Positions 46,761 through 59,500 of a stretch of DNA of 64,000 nucleotides are shown piece by piece (within the stretch, counting starts at the first letter, position 1; each line of letters opens with the position of its first letter). The stretch comes from Tolypeutes matacus (Eukaryota; Chordata; Mammalia; Cingulata; Chlamyphoridae), in NCBI GenBank assembly GCA_026826555.1, contig JAKSZT010053928.1:38026386-38090385 (forward strand), read 5' to 3'. Position numbers and translations under genes: made by a program. The notes under the pieces are model-generated. The model worked only from the letters and a program-made list of their open reading frames with translations. It was not told the origin of the DNA and did not search any database.

Positions 46761-47359
46761 TACCTTTTTACTACTTTCTTAAGGACATAGAATTGCATCT
46801 GTTGATATATGTTACTTATTTCAATCTCTTCCCTCAAAAAAGGAGATACTTAGGAGATTTCTGTAGATTACATCCCATATGGTCCTATAGAGAGCTTAAC
46901 AAACAGGAGAGCAGCTTTACAAAAAAGTCAATCCTTGACCTACTACTATGAAAAAGAATGATGTGTTTTGTTAAAAAGGAGGTAGAAAAAGCAATCAAGC
47001 ATGGAAACAAGTCATATACCTGATTGGAAGTCAGCTTTGGTTATTTGGAGGTGCATCCAGAAGAGATAATAGTAATATGGTAATGGGATGTGATAATTAG
47101 AACTATGTAAAACTAATAATTAGGAAGTGTTTTGTTTTGTTTTGTTTTTTCTCTTTACCTTTGGAATATTTGACAGACACTCAGATACTTCTGGGTAAAC
47201 AAATAAACAAAAAAACTGCATTTAATATAAACAGTACATTATTTTCAAAGTATCAAATCCTTACCTTTTACGTCTGAATGCATTAAAATATTCCCTGATA
47301 TAGGCGGTCTATATAGAGCAAATTAACGCATTAATTGAGTGGAAAGTCTTGATCAAGAA
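46761..47359. other. Non-coding DNA
   Basis: Nothing recognised apart from a (TTTTG)n-like stretch near 47132-47150. Confidence 0.5.
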
Positions 47360-47460
47360 AGATGTGTACCAGGCTCTGGGCTTGGTGTTGGGAGTGGAGC
47401 CCTGAAACAAGGGCATTCTAGTCCCTCCACTCATGTAACTTAATGCAGTGAAAAAAGGCA
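47360..47460 (-). mobile_element. L2 LINE fragment, antisense
   Basis: GTACCAGGCTCTGGGCTTGG, TGTTGGGAGTGGAGCCCTGA and CCACTCATGTAACTTAATGC follow antisense L2. Confidence 0.6.
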
Positions 47461-47639
47461 CACATAATGATGAATTTTATGAATGATACATTCAAGAGAA
47501 GCCTGAACTTAATTACTTTTGTAATTCAAACCAAAAGATTATTTTTACCTTAAAACATAGTGACAGTATAATTCAGATTTAGAAACAAATAACATGTTTC
47601 AAGAGCATTCCCCATGCCAGGCACTGATCCATTGCCTCA

Positions 47640-47812
47640 GTGTTTCTTAAATTTCCTGATTTGAGGGAGTTGGTTAAAATTTCAGAGTCCTCAGCACTAC
47701 TCAGACATACTGAATTATTATCCCTGGAGAGGGCCTAGGAATCCATATGATATGCTGAAAAAGAACCCAGACAGTTCTTTTTAAACTAGTATATTTGAGG
47801 AATACCAGTAAA
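47640..47812. mobile_element. MER5A-type hAT transposon
   Basis: The stretch from CAGTGTTTCTTAAATTTCCT through GTTAAAATTTCAGAGTCCTC, CTACTCAGACATACTGAATT, ATTATCCCTGGAGAGGGCCT and ending TATTTGAGGAATACCAGTA matches the MER5A layout (CAGTGGTTCTCAAA ... TTGAGAACCACTG) with decayed terminal repeats. Non-autonomous. Confidence 0.72.
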
Positions 47813-48994
47813 TTTCATAAACTAGTAGTTGGTTTGTTTTATGTATTTATGTTTTTGTTTAATTATTTGATTGAGTTACATTTCTAATTAATCAATTCAG
47901 TTTAATTCTTAATCGATTGAATTTCTATGATTGACATCTACACTAATCCAATATTTCCTATTATTTGGAAAGAAACCACACTTTAGCACTACTCTTCAAT
48001 TGTACTGTTCTGAAATAATTTTTCCCAAAATTCTCAGAAATTTTATCTTTGTATTATTATTTCCTCCAACGCAAGTTTAATACTCCATAACTTCAAAATT
48101 AGGTATTGCTACTTGCTAAATTAGGAATTGGGGGAAAGAAAGCATTGAAGTATTCTAATATGTTAGTACTAAAATGATAAGATCAATTCATTCACGGTGA
48201 TGTTTTTAGCCAATTTATGTGCAATTTATTTCTAATTCTCCTTCCTTTTCTCTACTTTCTATTAAATTGCTTGGGGATAAAACTACTTGCTCCCTGTCCT
48301 TTAGTATCTGATACAATTTGATTTAAAAACCATGTTATAAAGTCTACACTACTAGCATTTTAAAACAAACCCCTCTAAAAATAACACAAAACACCACTAA
48401 GAATTATCTCTAGGTGATAACATTTAAGTTCTACCACATCCAAAATCTGTTTATTTTTAATTATTAAAAAAAATAAGTGAAGTAAACAAATATGTGATAC
48501 TTTTCTACAGAAGCTACATTCTTTCTCTTCATAAAATAGATGGCATTGATGTAGTTACATTGATTTGAAGATAGAAAAGTGACAGCTGAAAAAAATCAGT
48601 GATAAATTAAAATGTAATAGGATAATTCCTAGGTTTCTTTGTAATCCATATTGATAATCTAGAAAGGGGATGAAGTAAAATTTTACTAAAACTGCTGTAA
48701 GTATGAAATTTAGACATGTAAACATGAATGGAAAACTTAATGTTACATAGGAGCAAAAAAGTTTATATAAGTTGTTAGTAAATAGCAAAATGCAATATTG
48801 AAAGAAGACCACCTCATAAAATATGCAATCAATTGCAAATCAGAAATTGGGTTAATATGTGGTAACAATACATAAATATAATTTTGTGGAAATAAGAGGG
48901 TAGATTTAATACATTACTTCGTTGAAGAATGAAGAAAGGAATTTTTGTCAGGAAAGAATGCTAGAAAAAAGCAGAATTTTTAGTTAGAAAGTCA
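47813..48994. other. AT-rich non-coding DNA
   Basis: Nothing recognised. The frame at 48555-48812 (minus) is hydrophobic by base composition and lacks a domain. Confidence 0.5.
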
Positions 48995-49090
48995 ATGTAC
49001 TGGCCCCAGTTCCACTACTTCCTGTATTAGCTTGAGAAAATAAGAAACTCTCCAGGTCTCAATTTACTCTACTGTAAAAATAAAGGTTGT
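48995..49090 (+). mobile_element. MIR SINE fragment, sense
   Basis: CCAGTTCCACTACTTCCTGT, TTAGCTTGAGAAAATAAGAA and CTCAATTTACTCTACTGTAA follow MIR. Confidence 0.65.
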
Positions 49091-49204
49091 ACTGGTTTGC
49101 AGGCTGATTTCCAATAAGTCCCTGGGGTTTGGTAGAAATTTTATGGGAAATATCAAGCAAAAGGATGGACCTATTGATTTACTAATTAAAATTGGGAGAC
49201 CTCA

Positions 49205-49440
49205 GCATGTAACACAACTGGAAAATTGTCCAAAGTTTGTTACAATTGATGAAACTATTATTATATTTATATTGTTAACTGTAGTCCATAGTTTCATCAG
49301 TTGTAACAGAAGTACCACATAAATGCGAAAATTAATCATAGGATAGGGAAAACTGTGTGTGGGTGGAATATGGGGACACTACACTATCGCATGATTTTTC
49401 TATAAACTTCAATTGCTCTAATAAAAAAATTCAAAATAAA
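49205..49440 (+). mobile_element. L1 LINE 3' end, sense, 5'-truncated
   Basis: ATAGTTTCATCAGTTGTAAC, AGAAGTACCACATAAATGCG, TTTTTCTATAAACTTCAATT and GCTCTAATAAAAAAATTCA correspond to an L1 3' UTR ending in a decayed A-rich tail. A related end lies at 62530-62870. Confidence 0.6.
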
Positions 49441-50949
49441 ACAGAAATTTAAGTGAAAGATGAGGATTATATGACAAATCAAAGGGGAACAGGGCAATTA
49501 TCCAGATCATTTGATTTTTACACCACATTTACCTAAGTTGCCTAGGGATGGTAGCAGAAATGATTTTTTAAAATGAATATTTGCTTTAATTCTTTGTGAA
49601 TATAAAGTTAGAACTCATTTTAATTCAATTTTCATTATTTTAAAAATTTAACAATTTATATAATTCATATTTAAATAAAAAAGGATAAATTTTCCTCTCA
49701 TAAGTGTGACAGATTTTAATATGCTGATGATAAATGACTGTAATAGACTAGAGGTATAAGAATGCAATTCACAAACAGCTCTTTTGTTTTAGAACTTTAT
49801 GATTGTCACACTTGACTTTACATTGTCAGAAAAACATATTGCTAATTACTGAACTATCCTTTAATGAAATGTTTTCAAACTTTCCCTAATTTTTACTTAG
49901 TATAAAATTGAATTTTTTCATGATCAGAATTATTAGTATTATTACCCTAATATAAGCAAAACATGGGGTTACATACACATGCTACATAATTATTCTTTCA
50001 TAACAGTTTTATGCTGTTTGAGAATGTAGGAGGATTCTAAGTCAAATCCATTAATTTTTTTGGTAGTGTTAAAATTGCCTGAAAATTCTTTGTCCTTTTT
50101 TTAGGACTCCCAAAGACCTGCATTAGGGTAATATCCTCCCAACTGGCCTATAGGTCTCCAGTCTCCTTGAGTGACTACTCATTAAATACAACCCTGATCC
50201 ACTCTCCACATGTCTACTAGAGTCGTTATAGAAACCTTCCATCCAGACCCCTTTTGCTTCAGTTGACCTTTCACTTCTCAGATCAAGTACTGATGCCTGA
50301 TAAAGGGTATTTTCAACCTTTCACTGACTTCATCCAACTCTTGTTTTCCATTTTTTCTACAGTCACTCATGTCAGAACCCTGTGCTTCTGCTATGCTAGG
50401 AGCTTGTTGTAGACTGAACCCTCCATGCACTGATATTTGGAAGGCCCATCAGCCTTCTACTCCACTCCATCTCTAACTTTAATAATTCTATTCATTATGC
50501 AAAGTCCAAATTAAATGGGCCCAACATTTCAGTTAATCCTCTCTTGTGTTCCTTGAGTAAGATGTTCCGCTATTAAATCTAGTATCATAACTAAATATGC
50601 CTAATACCTTAAAACCAGAATGAAAAGATGCTAACTCATTGAAGACTCTTATCCATGCTTGGGTTTATCCCTAAAGATCACCTCAATCCTTAGCCCCATT
50701 ATTCCCCTCATTAACTTCATCATATTTGTATTTATATTTCTTTCTTCTCAGACACAAAACGCTGTAGGATGTTGAGGGTAGAAAGGTCAATGTAATATTC
50801 CCAAAATAAGACAAAGTGCATCTATCAGTAGAAGATGGTAGGACTGAATATGTAGCTTTGTCTCCAGCAGAACTTCCCAAATCTTTCCCACATACTTTGG
50901 GATCCAGCTTCTGGCATCAGTCACCTCTTCTGAGGATCTTTTCTTGTTC
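49441..50949. other. Non-coding DNA
   Basis: AT-rich to 50090, then a less AT-rich pyrimidine-leaning stretch to 50950 that may be more of the sense L2 that follows but is too diverged to call. Confidence 0.4.
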
Positions 50950-51540
50950 TCTGGTTTTAGTCCTTTCGTTTATCACCTAAAATCCTATTTAAATGTATGT
51001 GGAGTTGTGGGTACTTCTCTGCTCTGAACTCACCAATAGCTTCACGTATTCTTCAGAGTAAAAGCCAGTATATTCACAGTTGTCCACAGTCTTATATAAA
51101 CTGTTCCACCTTTATCTCCTTTACCTCATGACCTATGACTCAACCCTCCCTCACTTCACCCTGCATCTCCTCTGGCTATATTGTTACCTCCAAATATGAG
51201 CTTTACCCTTACTGTTATTCTTCTTACCTCAAATGCTTTAACCGCAGTTATTATTACATAGCTTATTGCTGCACAGTATTTGCTTTTGAGTGAGGTCATC
51301 TCTGCCTACCCAATTCAAAATCTAATCCCTCCTCTCCAACACCCTCCTTTAGTATATGAGATGGTTAATATTTTACTTGTTTATGTTATTTTCTGACTTT
51401 ACCCACCCCACTAGAATTCAAGCTTCATAGGGTCATTTTTTGCATGTTTTGTTCTCTGCTACATAGCAAGCTCCCAAAACAGTTCTTGGTATGTAGTAGG
51501 TGTCTAATAAGTAGTTATTGAAAAATGACTTGATGAATAT
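50950..51540 (+). mobile_element. L2 LINE 3' region, sense
   Basis: TTACCTCATGACCTATGACT, CTGCATCTCCTCTGGCTATA, CCACCCCACTAGAATTCAAG, CTTCATAGGGTCATTTTTTG and GGTATGTAGTAGGTGTCTAA follow L2 through to its end. Confidence 0.75.
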
Positions 51541-51929
51541 TTCTACTTTTAATGCAATTGCTGGATTAATTTATGGGATACATTGGTTAAGTTGCTGGAA
51601 ATGATGAAAATAAAAGTCAGTAGAAGTTGGAATGCTTTAGATGGCAAGAAGCAGAAGTACAATATTACTAATTTTAATGAGCTATTTTGGTGCAGATACC
51701 TGATTTTCATGCAAAAGCTACTCATGTTTATATTCTTAATCTTATGGCATAATAGAGAAGTGCCTTTTAAAAGACGGCTGCCAGCATATGTGAAATGACG
51801 TCCTAAAATGCAAAATAATATAAAATTTTTTAAAAATAGCTTAAACTTAACTATGTTACCAACAGCTTCCTTCTTTATTAATGGAAGGAAAATTATCAAG
51901 AGTTTCCTATTATAGTCTGGTACTTGACA
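51541..51929. other. Non-coding DNA
   Basis: Open frames on both strands at 51549-51899 overlap one another and match no family. Confidence 0.45.
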
Positions 51930-52200
51930 CTAGGGACAGACACTAAAATGGGTAGCATCCATGGCTTGTTGCCTGCTATTAAGAGTCACTGTCTAGTGGA
52001 AAAGACAGGCCTAAAAGCAATAGCAGTGGAAATACAGTGTTAGGAAAGATGCACATAACTTTATCCTAGAACTCAGTCAAGCTTTATAGAAGCAATAATC
52101 TGACCTGAGTCTAGAACAATGAGTAGGAGTTTGAAAGGTAAATAAAGTGGAGAGGAGAGGGAAGATTTTAGGAATAGGGAACAATATGAATTTTTCAAAA
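51930..52200 (-). mobile_element. L2 LINE fragment, antisense
   Basis: GAGTCACTGTCTAGTGGAAA, AGACAGGCCTAAAAGCAATA, AATACAGTGTTAGGAAAGAT, CTGACCTGAGTCTAGAACAA and TGAGTAGGAGTTTGAAAGGT follow antisense L2 order. Together with the sense L2 to the left it forms an inverted pair. Confidence 0.65.
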
Positions 52201-52358
52201 ACAAAACTAAATCATGGAACTGAAGTAGCTTGGTTACCATCTCAGATGTAGGTTAAGGAGTGAGGCAATCAGTTTATACAGATCATCAGGTGAGGTATGT
52301 TGCAACAAGGAATAAAGAAGTCTTGAGTACATGTGCATTATTACTTATTAGATTTGTA

Positions 52359-52372
52359 TACCATTTGCTTTT
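52359..52372. repeat. Target-site duplication, left copy (antisense L1)
   Basis: TACCATTTGCTTTT, identical to 60035-60048; lies directly at the T-rich 3' end of the antisense L1. Confidence 0.88.
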
Positions 52373-53269
52373 TTAAAAATATTTTTTATTGAAGTGTATC
52401 ATCCATACATGAACATACATAAATAATAAGTGTATAGTAAAAGTTATAAACTTACAAAATAAACATGTATAAGATCATACAGGGTTCCCATACATCACCC
52501 CTCCAACACCTTGTATTGTTGTGAAACATTTGTTACAATCTATGTAAGAGTATAGTCAAAATATTACTACTGACTATAGTCCATATCTTACATTTGGTAT
52601 ATTTTCCCCCAACCCACCCTATTATTTTTTTAAATATATTTTTATTACAGAGGTTGTGAACTTAGAAAACAATCATGCACATGTGTAGAATTCTCATACA
52701 ATACCCCTCCACCAACACCATGGTCCATAATGTACATTTGACACACTTTTTCTGTACTCCCCCTGCATTATCAACACAGTACATCTTTGACAGTGATGCA
52801 AGAATATTACTGTATTGCTGTTAACCACAGACCATAGGTCACACTAATTGTATTTTTCCCATGTTTCCCCACATTCCCACCACCCTGCAATAGTGACGTA
52901 CTTCTACTCTAGCTCACAGAAGGACACTGTTGCATCTGTACCATCAACCACGATTCTCAACCACCTCTGGGTTCACTGTGTTATTCATTCTCTAGATTAT
53001 TTTCTAGCTTTCTTTCAATTGACATTTACATCCCTAGACTACCCTTTTCAACCACAATCCCATTTAAAAACCAGCTGCTACTGACAATAACTCTATATAT
53101 CAACTCTATATCCATTCTCACACTTTTACAGTCAAATTAATTAAAACGTCTGCATATATTAAGCATCAGTAATTCTTCTCAACACTTCTCTTGTCTCCTA
53201 ATAACCTATACTCTAGATTTTAACTCCATGCATATATTCTTTGTATTTAGTTCATATTAATGAGACCAT
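52373..53269 (-). repeat. 3' UTR of the antisense L1 with duplicated module
   Basis: Two related modules lie in tandem at about 52390-52615 and 52620-52860. Shared series: a T-rich start, TATAAACTTACAAAATAA versus TGTGAACTTAGAAAACAA, ATCACCCCTCCAACACC versus ATACCCCTCCACCAACACC, and ATATTACT...TATTTTCCCCC versus AATATTACT...TATTTTTCCC. Offsets are 210-243 bp. The UTR is about 900 bp, far longer than that of the sense L1. Function unknown. Confidence 0.7.
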
Positions 53270-56200
53270 GAAGTATTTGTCCTTTTGTGTCTGGCTTAGT
53301 TCACTTAGCATAATGTCTTCAAGATTCATCCATATTATCATATGTGTCTCAATTTCATTTCTTCTTACTGCAGCATAGTATTCCATCATATGTATATACT
53401 ATATTTTGTTTATCCATTCATTGGTTGATGGACACTTTGGTTGTTTCCATTTTTTTGGCAATTGTGACTAACACCGCTATGAACATTGGTGTGCAGATGT
53501 CTGTTTGTGTCATAGATTTTAGTTCTTCTGGATATATTCCTAGTAGAGGAACTGTTGGATCATATGGAAGTTCTATATGTAGCTTCCTGAGCAACTGCCA
53601 AACTGTCTTCCATAGAGGCTGCACCATTTTACAATCCAACCAACAGTGCAGGAGTGTTTCTAGTTCTCCACAACCTCTCAAGCACTTATTGTTTTCTGTG
53701 TTTTTTTTTGTTTTTGTTTTTAATAATGGCCATTCTATGTGGTGTGAAATGATATCTCATTGTCATTTTGATTTGCATTTCCCTAATAGTGATATGGAAC
53801 ATTTTTTTCATGTGGTTTTTCACCATTTGTATTTCCTCTTTGGAGAAATGTCTATTTAAATCTTTCGCCCATTTATTAATTGAATTGCTTGCTCTTTCAC
53901 TGTAACAATGAGGTGGAGCCAGTGGCCACTTGACAGTTTTTGGGTAGGGAGGGGATGAGCAGTTGAAATACAGGGGCTTCTTTGGGAGTTGGAGGTTGTC
54001 CTGAGTACTGTTGTGGCAATGGATGTAGGCCATTTTAAATCAGCACACACCACTCAGAACTGAGTGGGAGAGAGTGTGGTCTACAGTGTGAACTGTGGTC
54101 TATGGTTGGTGGCAAGGCTCCAGGATGTGTAAGTTCATTGAGGTTGGTGGGCCACACTGTGGGAGATGTTTGTGTGGGATGTATAATCTCTTTATATAGA
54201 ATGGAAGTCAAACCCTTATTGGATATGTTGTTTCCAAATATTTCTCCCATTGAGTGGGCTACCTTTTCCCCTTCTTGATGAAATCTTTTGAAAAGAAAAA
54301 GTGTTTAAGTTTGAGGAGGTCCCATTTATCAATCACTGCTTGTGCTTTTGGTGTAGGATTTAAGAATGCACCACCTACTACCAGGTCTTAAAGATGTTTT
54401 CCTACATTTTCTTCTAGGAGCTTTATGGTTCTTGCTTTTATATTTACATCTTTGATCCACTTTGAGTTAATTTTTGTATAAGATGTGAAATAGTGGACCC
54501 CTATCTTTTGGCTGTGGATATCAAGTTTTCCCAATGCCATTTGTTGAATAGACTGTTCTGCCCCAGCTAGGTGGGTTTAACAGGCTTGTCAAAAATCACT
54601 TGACCAGAGATGTGAGGGTCTGGTTCTGAACCATCAATTCAGTTCCATTGGTCTATATGTCTTTCTTTATGCCAATATGATATAAAGTCCAGAAGTGAGA
54701 GTCCTCCAACTTAGCTTTTCCTTTTTAAGATGTTTCTGGCTATTCAGGGCCCCTTACTTTTCCAAATAAAGTTGATAATTGTGCTTTCCATTTGTTTAAA
54801 AGATGCTGATAGAATTTTTGTTGGGATTGCAATGAATCTGTATATCAATTTGGGTAGAATTGACATATTAATGATAATTAGTCTTCAATCCATGAGCATG
54901 GAATGTTCTTCCAATTATTTAGGTTTTATTTGATTTCTTTTAACAATGCATTGTAGTTTTCTAAATACAAGTGCTTTACATCCTTGGTTAAGTTTATTCC
55001 TAAATATTTGATTGTTTTATGCATTATTGTAAATGGAATTTTTTTCCTCACATCTTCCTCAGATTGCACCTTACTAGTGTATAGAAACACCACTGTTTTT
55101 TGCCTATTGATCTTGTGTACTGAATCACTGCTGAAATTAATTATTAGGTCTAGGAGCTTTGTTGTAGATTTTTTGGGGACTTTCTAGGTGTAGGATCATA
55201 TCATCTGTGAATAGCAAAAGTTTTACTTCTTCCTTTCTGATTTGCATGCCTTTATTTCTTTATCTTGCCTAATTGCTCTAGCTAGAACTTCTAGCACTAT
55301 ATTGAACAACAGTGGTACAGTGGGCATCCTTGTCTTGTCCATGATCTCAATGGGAAAGCTTTATCTTTCACCATTGTGTACAATGTTAGCTGTGGGTTTT
55401 TCATATATGGCCTTTATTATGTTGAGAAAGTTTCCTTCAATTCCTATCTTTTATGATATTTTATCAAGAAAGGATGCCATATTTTCTCAATCAATAAGGT
55501 GATGTGATTTTTCTTCTTTGATTTATTAATTTGTGTTGTGTTATGCTGATTGATTTTCTTGTGTTGAACCACAAGAAAACCACTTGCATGCCTGGTATAA
55601 ACCCACTTGATCATGATAATTCTTTTAATGTGTTGTTGGATTCGTTTTGCAAGTGTTTTATTGATGATTTTTGCATCTGTATTCATTAGAGAAATGGGTC
55701 TGTAATTTTCTTTTTTCATAATATCTTTACCTAGCTGTGGTATTAGGGTGATATTGGCCTCATAGAGTAAGTTTGGTAGCATTCCTTCTTGTTCAATTTT
55801 TTGGAAGATCTGGGTATGATTAGTACTAAATCTTTGAATGTTTAGTAGAACTTGCCTGTGAAACCATCTGGCCCTGGGCTTTTCATTTTGGGGAGTTGAT
55901 TTTAGGGAGTTGTTTGATGACTGTTTCTGTTCTTTACTTGTGATTATTATTATTTTTTTTGAGGTCTTCTATTTCTTCTAGGGTCATTTTAGGTGGTTTG
56001 TATATTCCTAGGAATTTTTCCATTTCGTCTACCTTGTCTAGTTTTTTGGCATATAGCTGTTCATAGTATCCTCTTTTGACCTCTTTTATTTCTGTTGGGT
56101 CAGTAGTAATATCACTGTTTTCATTTTTTATTTCATTTATTTGCATTTTCTCTCTTTTTTCATTGTCAGTCTAGCTAAGGGTTTGTCAATTTTGTTAAGC

Positions 56201-57294
56201 TTCTCAAAGAACCAAATTTTGGTTTTGTTAATTCTCTCTATTGTTTTTTGTTGTTGTTCTCAATTTCATTTATTTCTGCTCTGATCATTGTTATTTCATT
56301 CCTTCTACTTGCTTTGGGAATAGTTTTCCATTCTTATTCTAGTTCTTCCAGCCATGTAGTAAGGCCATTGATTTTAGATGTTTATTTTTTCTTAATGTAA
56401 GTGTTGAGGGCTATAAATTTCCCTCTTAACTGTATCCCATAGGTTCTCAAATGTTGTATTCTCATTTTGATTCATCTTGAGATATTTATTGATTTCCCTC
56501 ACAATTTCTTTTTCAACCCATTGATCGTTTAAGAGTGTGTTGTTTAATCTCCATATATTTGTGAATTTTCCCTTTTTCTGCCTCTTCTTGATTTCCAATT
56601 TTATTCCATTATGATCAGAGAAAGAGGTTTGTATAATTTTGATCTTACTGAGTTTATTGAGATCTGCTTTGTGACCCAACATATGGTCTATCCTGGAGAA
56701 AAATCCATGAGCACTTGAAAAGAATAAATCCTGCTGTTTTGGGGTGCAATGTTCTGAATATGTCTATTGAGTTTAGTCTATTTATCATCTTATTCAAGCT
56801 CTCTGTTTCTTTATTGATTCTCTGCCCAGATGTTCTATGCAGTGCTGAGAGTAGTGTATTGAAGTCTCCAACTATTACTATGGAGATATCTATTTCTTCC
56901 TTTAGTTTTGCCAGTGTTTGCCTCATGTAATTGGGGCATATTGGTTAGGTGCATTACATTTATGATTCTTATTTCTTCCTGGTGAATTGCCCCTTTTATT
57001 AATATATAACATCCTTCCTTGTCTTTAATAACATTTTTGCTTTTAAAGTCTATTTCATCCAATATAAGTATAGCTACTACAACTTTCTTGGTTACTGCAG
57101 GCATGAAATATCTTTTTCCAACGTTTCACTTTCAATCTATTGGTATCCTTGGGTCTAAGGTGAGTCTCTTGCAGACAGCATATAGATGGCTCATATTTTC
57201 TTATCCTTTCCTCCAGTCTGTGTCTTTTGATTAGGGAATTTAATCCATTAGCATTCAATGTTATTATGGTAAAGAGAGTTCTTATTTCACCCAT
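53270..57294 (-). pseudogene. L1 ORF2 (endonuclease / reverse transcriptase) pseudogene, antisense
   Basis: The start ATG is complementary to 57292-57294 and opens with MGEIRTLFTIITLNANGLNS, followed by CCLQETHLRPKDTN. Further on are VGDFNTLLS near 56865 and SDHNGIKLEI near 56609. The RT region has [13 protein letters not shown] (around 55690). The zinc knuckle [15 protein letters not shown] is at about 53640-53681 and the C-terminal region runs to about 53270. Numerous stops and frame changes are present. A 275-bp non-L1 segment interrupts it at 53904-54178. Confidence 0.88.
53904..54178 (-). other. Non-L1 insert inside antisense L1 ORF2
   Basis: L1 sequence is continuous up to the coding of YKEI and resumes at the coding of [13 protein letters not shown]. 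Between them lie about 275 bases that have no counterpart in the sense L1 and are richer in G and C. The stretch contains a perfect 18-bp interrupted palindrome (CCACTCAGAACTGAGTGG, 54050-54067) and several CACA-type words. I found only trinucleotide microhomology at its edges, no poly(A) and no clear duplication. Its origin was not recognised. Confidence 0.65.
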
Positions 57295-57339
57295 TTTGAC
57301 CTTTGGGTTTTATCTGTCATATTTAATTTTCACCACTCT

Positions 57340-58306
57340 TTTGACAATTTTAGTTACTGTTACTGATACAATCTTCATTCCTAGACTCTCTTCCAAGCCT
57401 CTCTTTCCAGGCTATAACTCTCCCTTTATTATTTCCTGCAAAGTTAGTCTCTTTATTATAAATTCTCTCAGTTCCTGTTTATCTGTGAATATTCTAAACT
57501 TGTCCTCATTTTTTAAAGACAATCTTGTTGATATAAGATTCATGGTTGGCAGTTTCTCTATTGCAGTATCTAAAATATATCATACCACTGCCTTCTTGTC
57601 CCCATGGTTTCTGATGAAAAATTGGCACTTAATATTACTGGATATCCCTTGTATGTTATGCATCACTTTTCTCATGCTCCTTTCAGAATTCTCTCTTTGA
57701 TTTTGGCATTTTACATTCTGATTAGTATGTGTCTTGGAGTTAGTCTATTTGGATTTATTCGGATGGAAGTACTTTGTGCTTCTTGAACACAGATATCTAT
57801 GTCCTTCAATAGGCTTGGGAAATTTCTAACATTATTTTTCCAAATATTCCTTTTACTCCTTTTCCCTTCTCTTCTTGGACACACATGATATGTATGTTTG
57901 CACATCTCGTGCTTTCCTTTACTTCCCTGAGACCCCATTCAATTTTTTCCATTCTTTTCTTCATCTGTTTTTCTATGTTTGCTTTTGGAGGCCATATCTT
58001 CGAGCTCGCTGATCTTTTCTTCTGCTTCCTAAAACCTGCTGCTACATGCCTCTAGTGAATTTTAATTTCATTTATTGTGCCTTTCATTCCCATAAGAGCT
58101 GCTGTTTTTCTATGTATGCTTTCAAATTCTTCTTTGTGCTTACCTAGTGTCTTCCTAATATCTGTAATCTCTTTAGCCATCTCACTGAACTTATTAAGGA
58201 GATTTGTTTGAACATCTGTGATTAGTTGTCTCAACTCCTTTATGTCATCTGGAGGCTTATATTGTTCCTTTAACTGGAGCATAACTTCTTGTTTCTTGGT
58301 ATGCAT
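57340..58306 (-). pseudogene. L1 ORF1 pseudogene, antisense
   Basis: The ATG complementary to 58304-58306 starts a K/E/Q-rich coiled-coil N-terminal part (58052-58306). The middle region (57711-57938) contains IRINPNRLTPRHI, and the C-terminal domain lies near 57480-57640. The reading frame is broken at several points. Same order and domains as ORF1 of the sense L1. Confidence 0.8.
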
Positions 58307-58439
58307 TGTAATTTTTTGTCAGTGTCTTGGCATCTGGCTTTCTAGAGTATTTATTCTGGGTACAGTTTCTCTCTTTAGTTTAGGGCTTTCTTGCCTTTTC
58401 GCCCTTGCTGGTTGTATAGTAGGAGCTGAGGATGTAGTT

Positions 58440-59500
58440 GATGCTGTAAGCTGTGGAGACTGAAGCTGCCCACATTGCCCCAGAGACCAATGAAGCTTCT
58501 CCCACCTTTCTCCTTTACATATGGGTAGGGACCAAGTTGCAGCTATGTGTGATAATCCACCTGTGCTGATCAAGACTGTCTGTAGTTGCCCAGAGAGACT
58601 GATGAAGCTTCACACCCCTTCCTCCCCTACTTAGGGCAGGGATGGAGCTGCAGGTGTGGGCTACAATCTGTGCTGTGCAGGTCCAGATGACTACAGTTGC
58701 CCAGGTAGACTGATGTAGCAATGCCTCCCCCTGCCCCCCACTGCCAGGATTGGGGATGGACCCTCTGGAGTGCAATAATCTACTCCATGTGGGCTGAATA
58801 TGCCTGCAGTTGCCCTGAGAGACTGAGGGAGTACTATCACTTCTACCCTTTAGGGGGTGGGAATGGAACTACCAACACCCAACATTTCAGTCCGTATAAT
58901 CCAAAAGTGCCTGCCGTTGCAGAGAGGCTCAGGAAACACCAACCCCCTCCTATCCTATTACAAGGTGGGAGTGTATCTACAGGTATCCAACAGTCCAGTT
59001 TGTGCAGGCCAAAAATTCCTGCCTTTGCCCAGAAAGGCTGAGGAAATCCAGGTCCCCTCCTATCCTACTTGCGGTTAGGGATGGAGCTACAGGTGTCTGA
59101 CTATTCAGTCTGCGTGGACCAAAATCATCTGCAGTTACCCAGAGAGGCTGAGGAAACACAGTCTCTCTCTTGTCCTATTGGGGGTGGGGGTGGAGTCACA
59201 GTTTCCCAACTTTCGAGTTTGTGTAAGCCAAAAGCACCTGCAGTTGCCCTGAGAGGCCAAGGAACCACCAGCCCCCTCCTAATCTATGGGGGGCAGGCCA
59301 AAGGTAGAGGTGGTATCGAAGGCACTCAACAAACCAGTTCATGTGGGCTGAAAATGACTGCAGTTGATTACAAAGACTGAGGAAACACAGCTCCTCTCCT
59401 ATCCTATTGGGGTACAGGTTTCCGACTGTTCAGTCAATGCTGTACAAAAGTACCTGCAGTTACCCGGAGAGGCTGATACTGGTTCCCCCAGCTTCCTCTC
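58440..59500 (-). repeat. Tandem ~109-bp monomers forming the L1 5' UTR
   Basis: The word TTGCCC or a variant (TTACCC, TTGATT), in the context CTGCAGTTGCCCAGAGAGGC, recurs at 58475, 58586, 58697, 58810, 58917, 59025, 59135, 59244, 59364 and 59460. Spacings are 111, 111, 113, 107, 108, 110, 109, 120 and 96 bp. Each unit also carries CCCCTCCTATCCTATT or a variant and GGATGGAGCTACAGGTG or a variant. About ten units lie directly upstream of ORF1. Tandem promoter monomers are established for mouse and rat L1; I infer the same role here. Confidence 0.88.
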
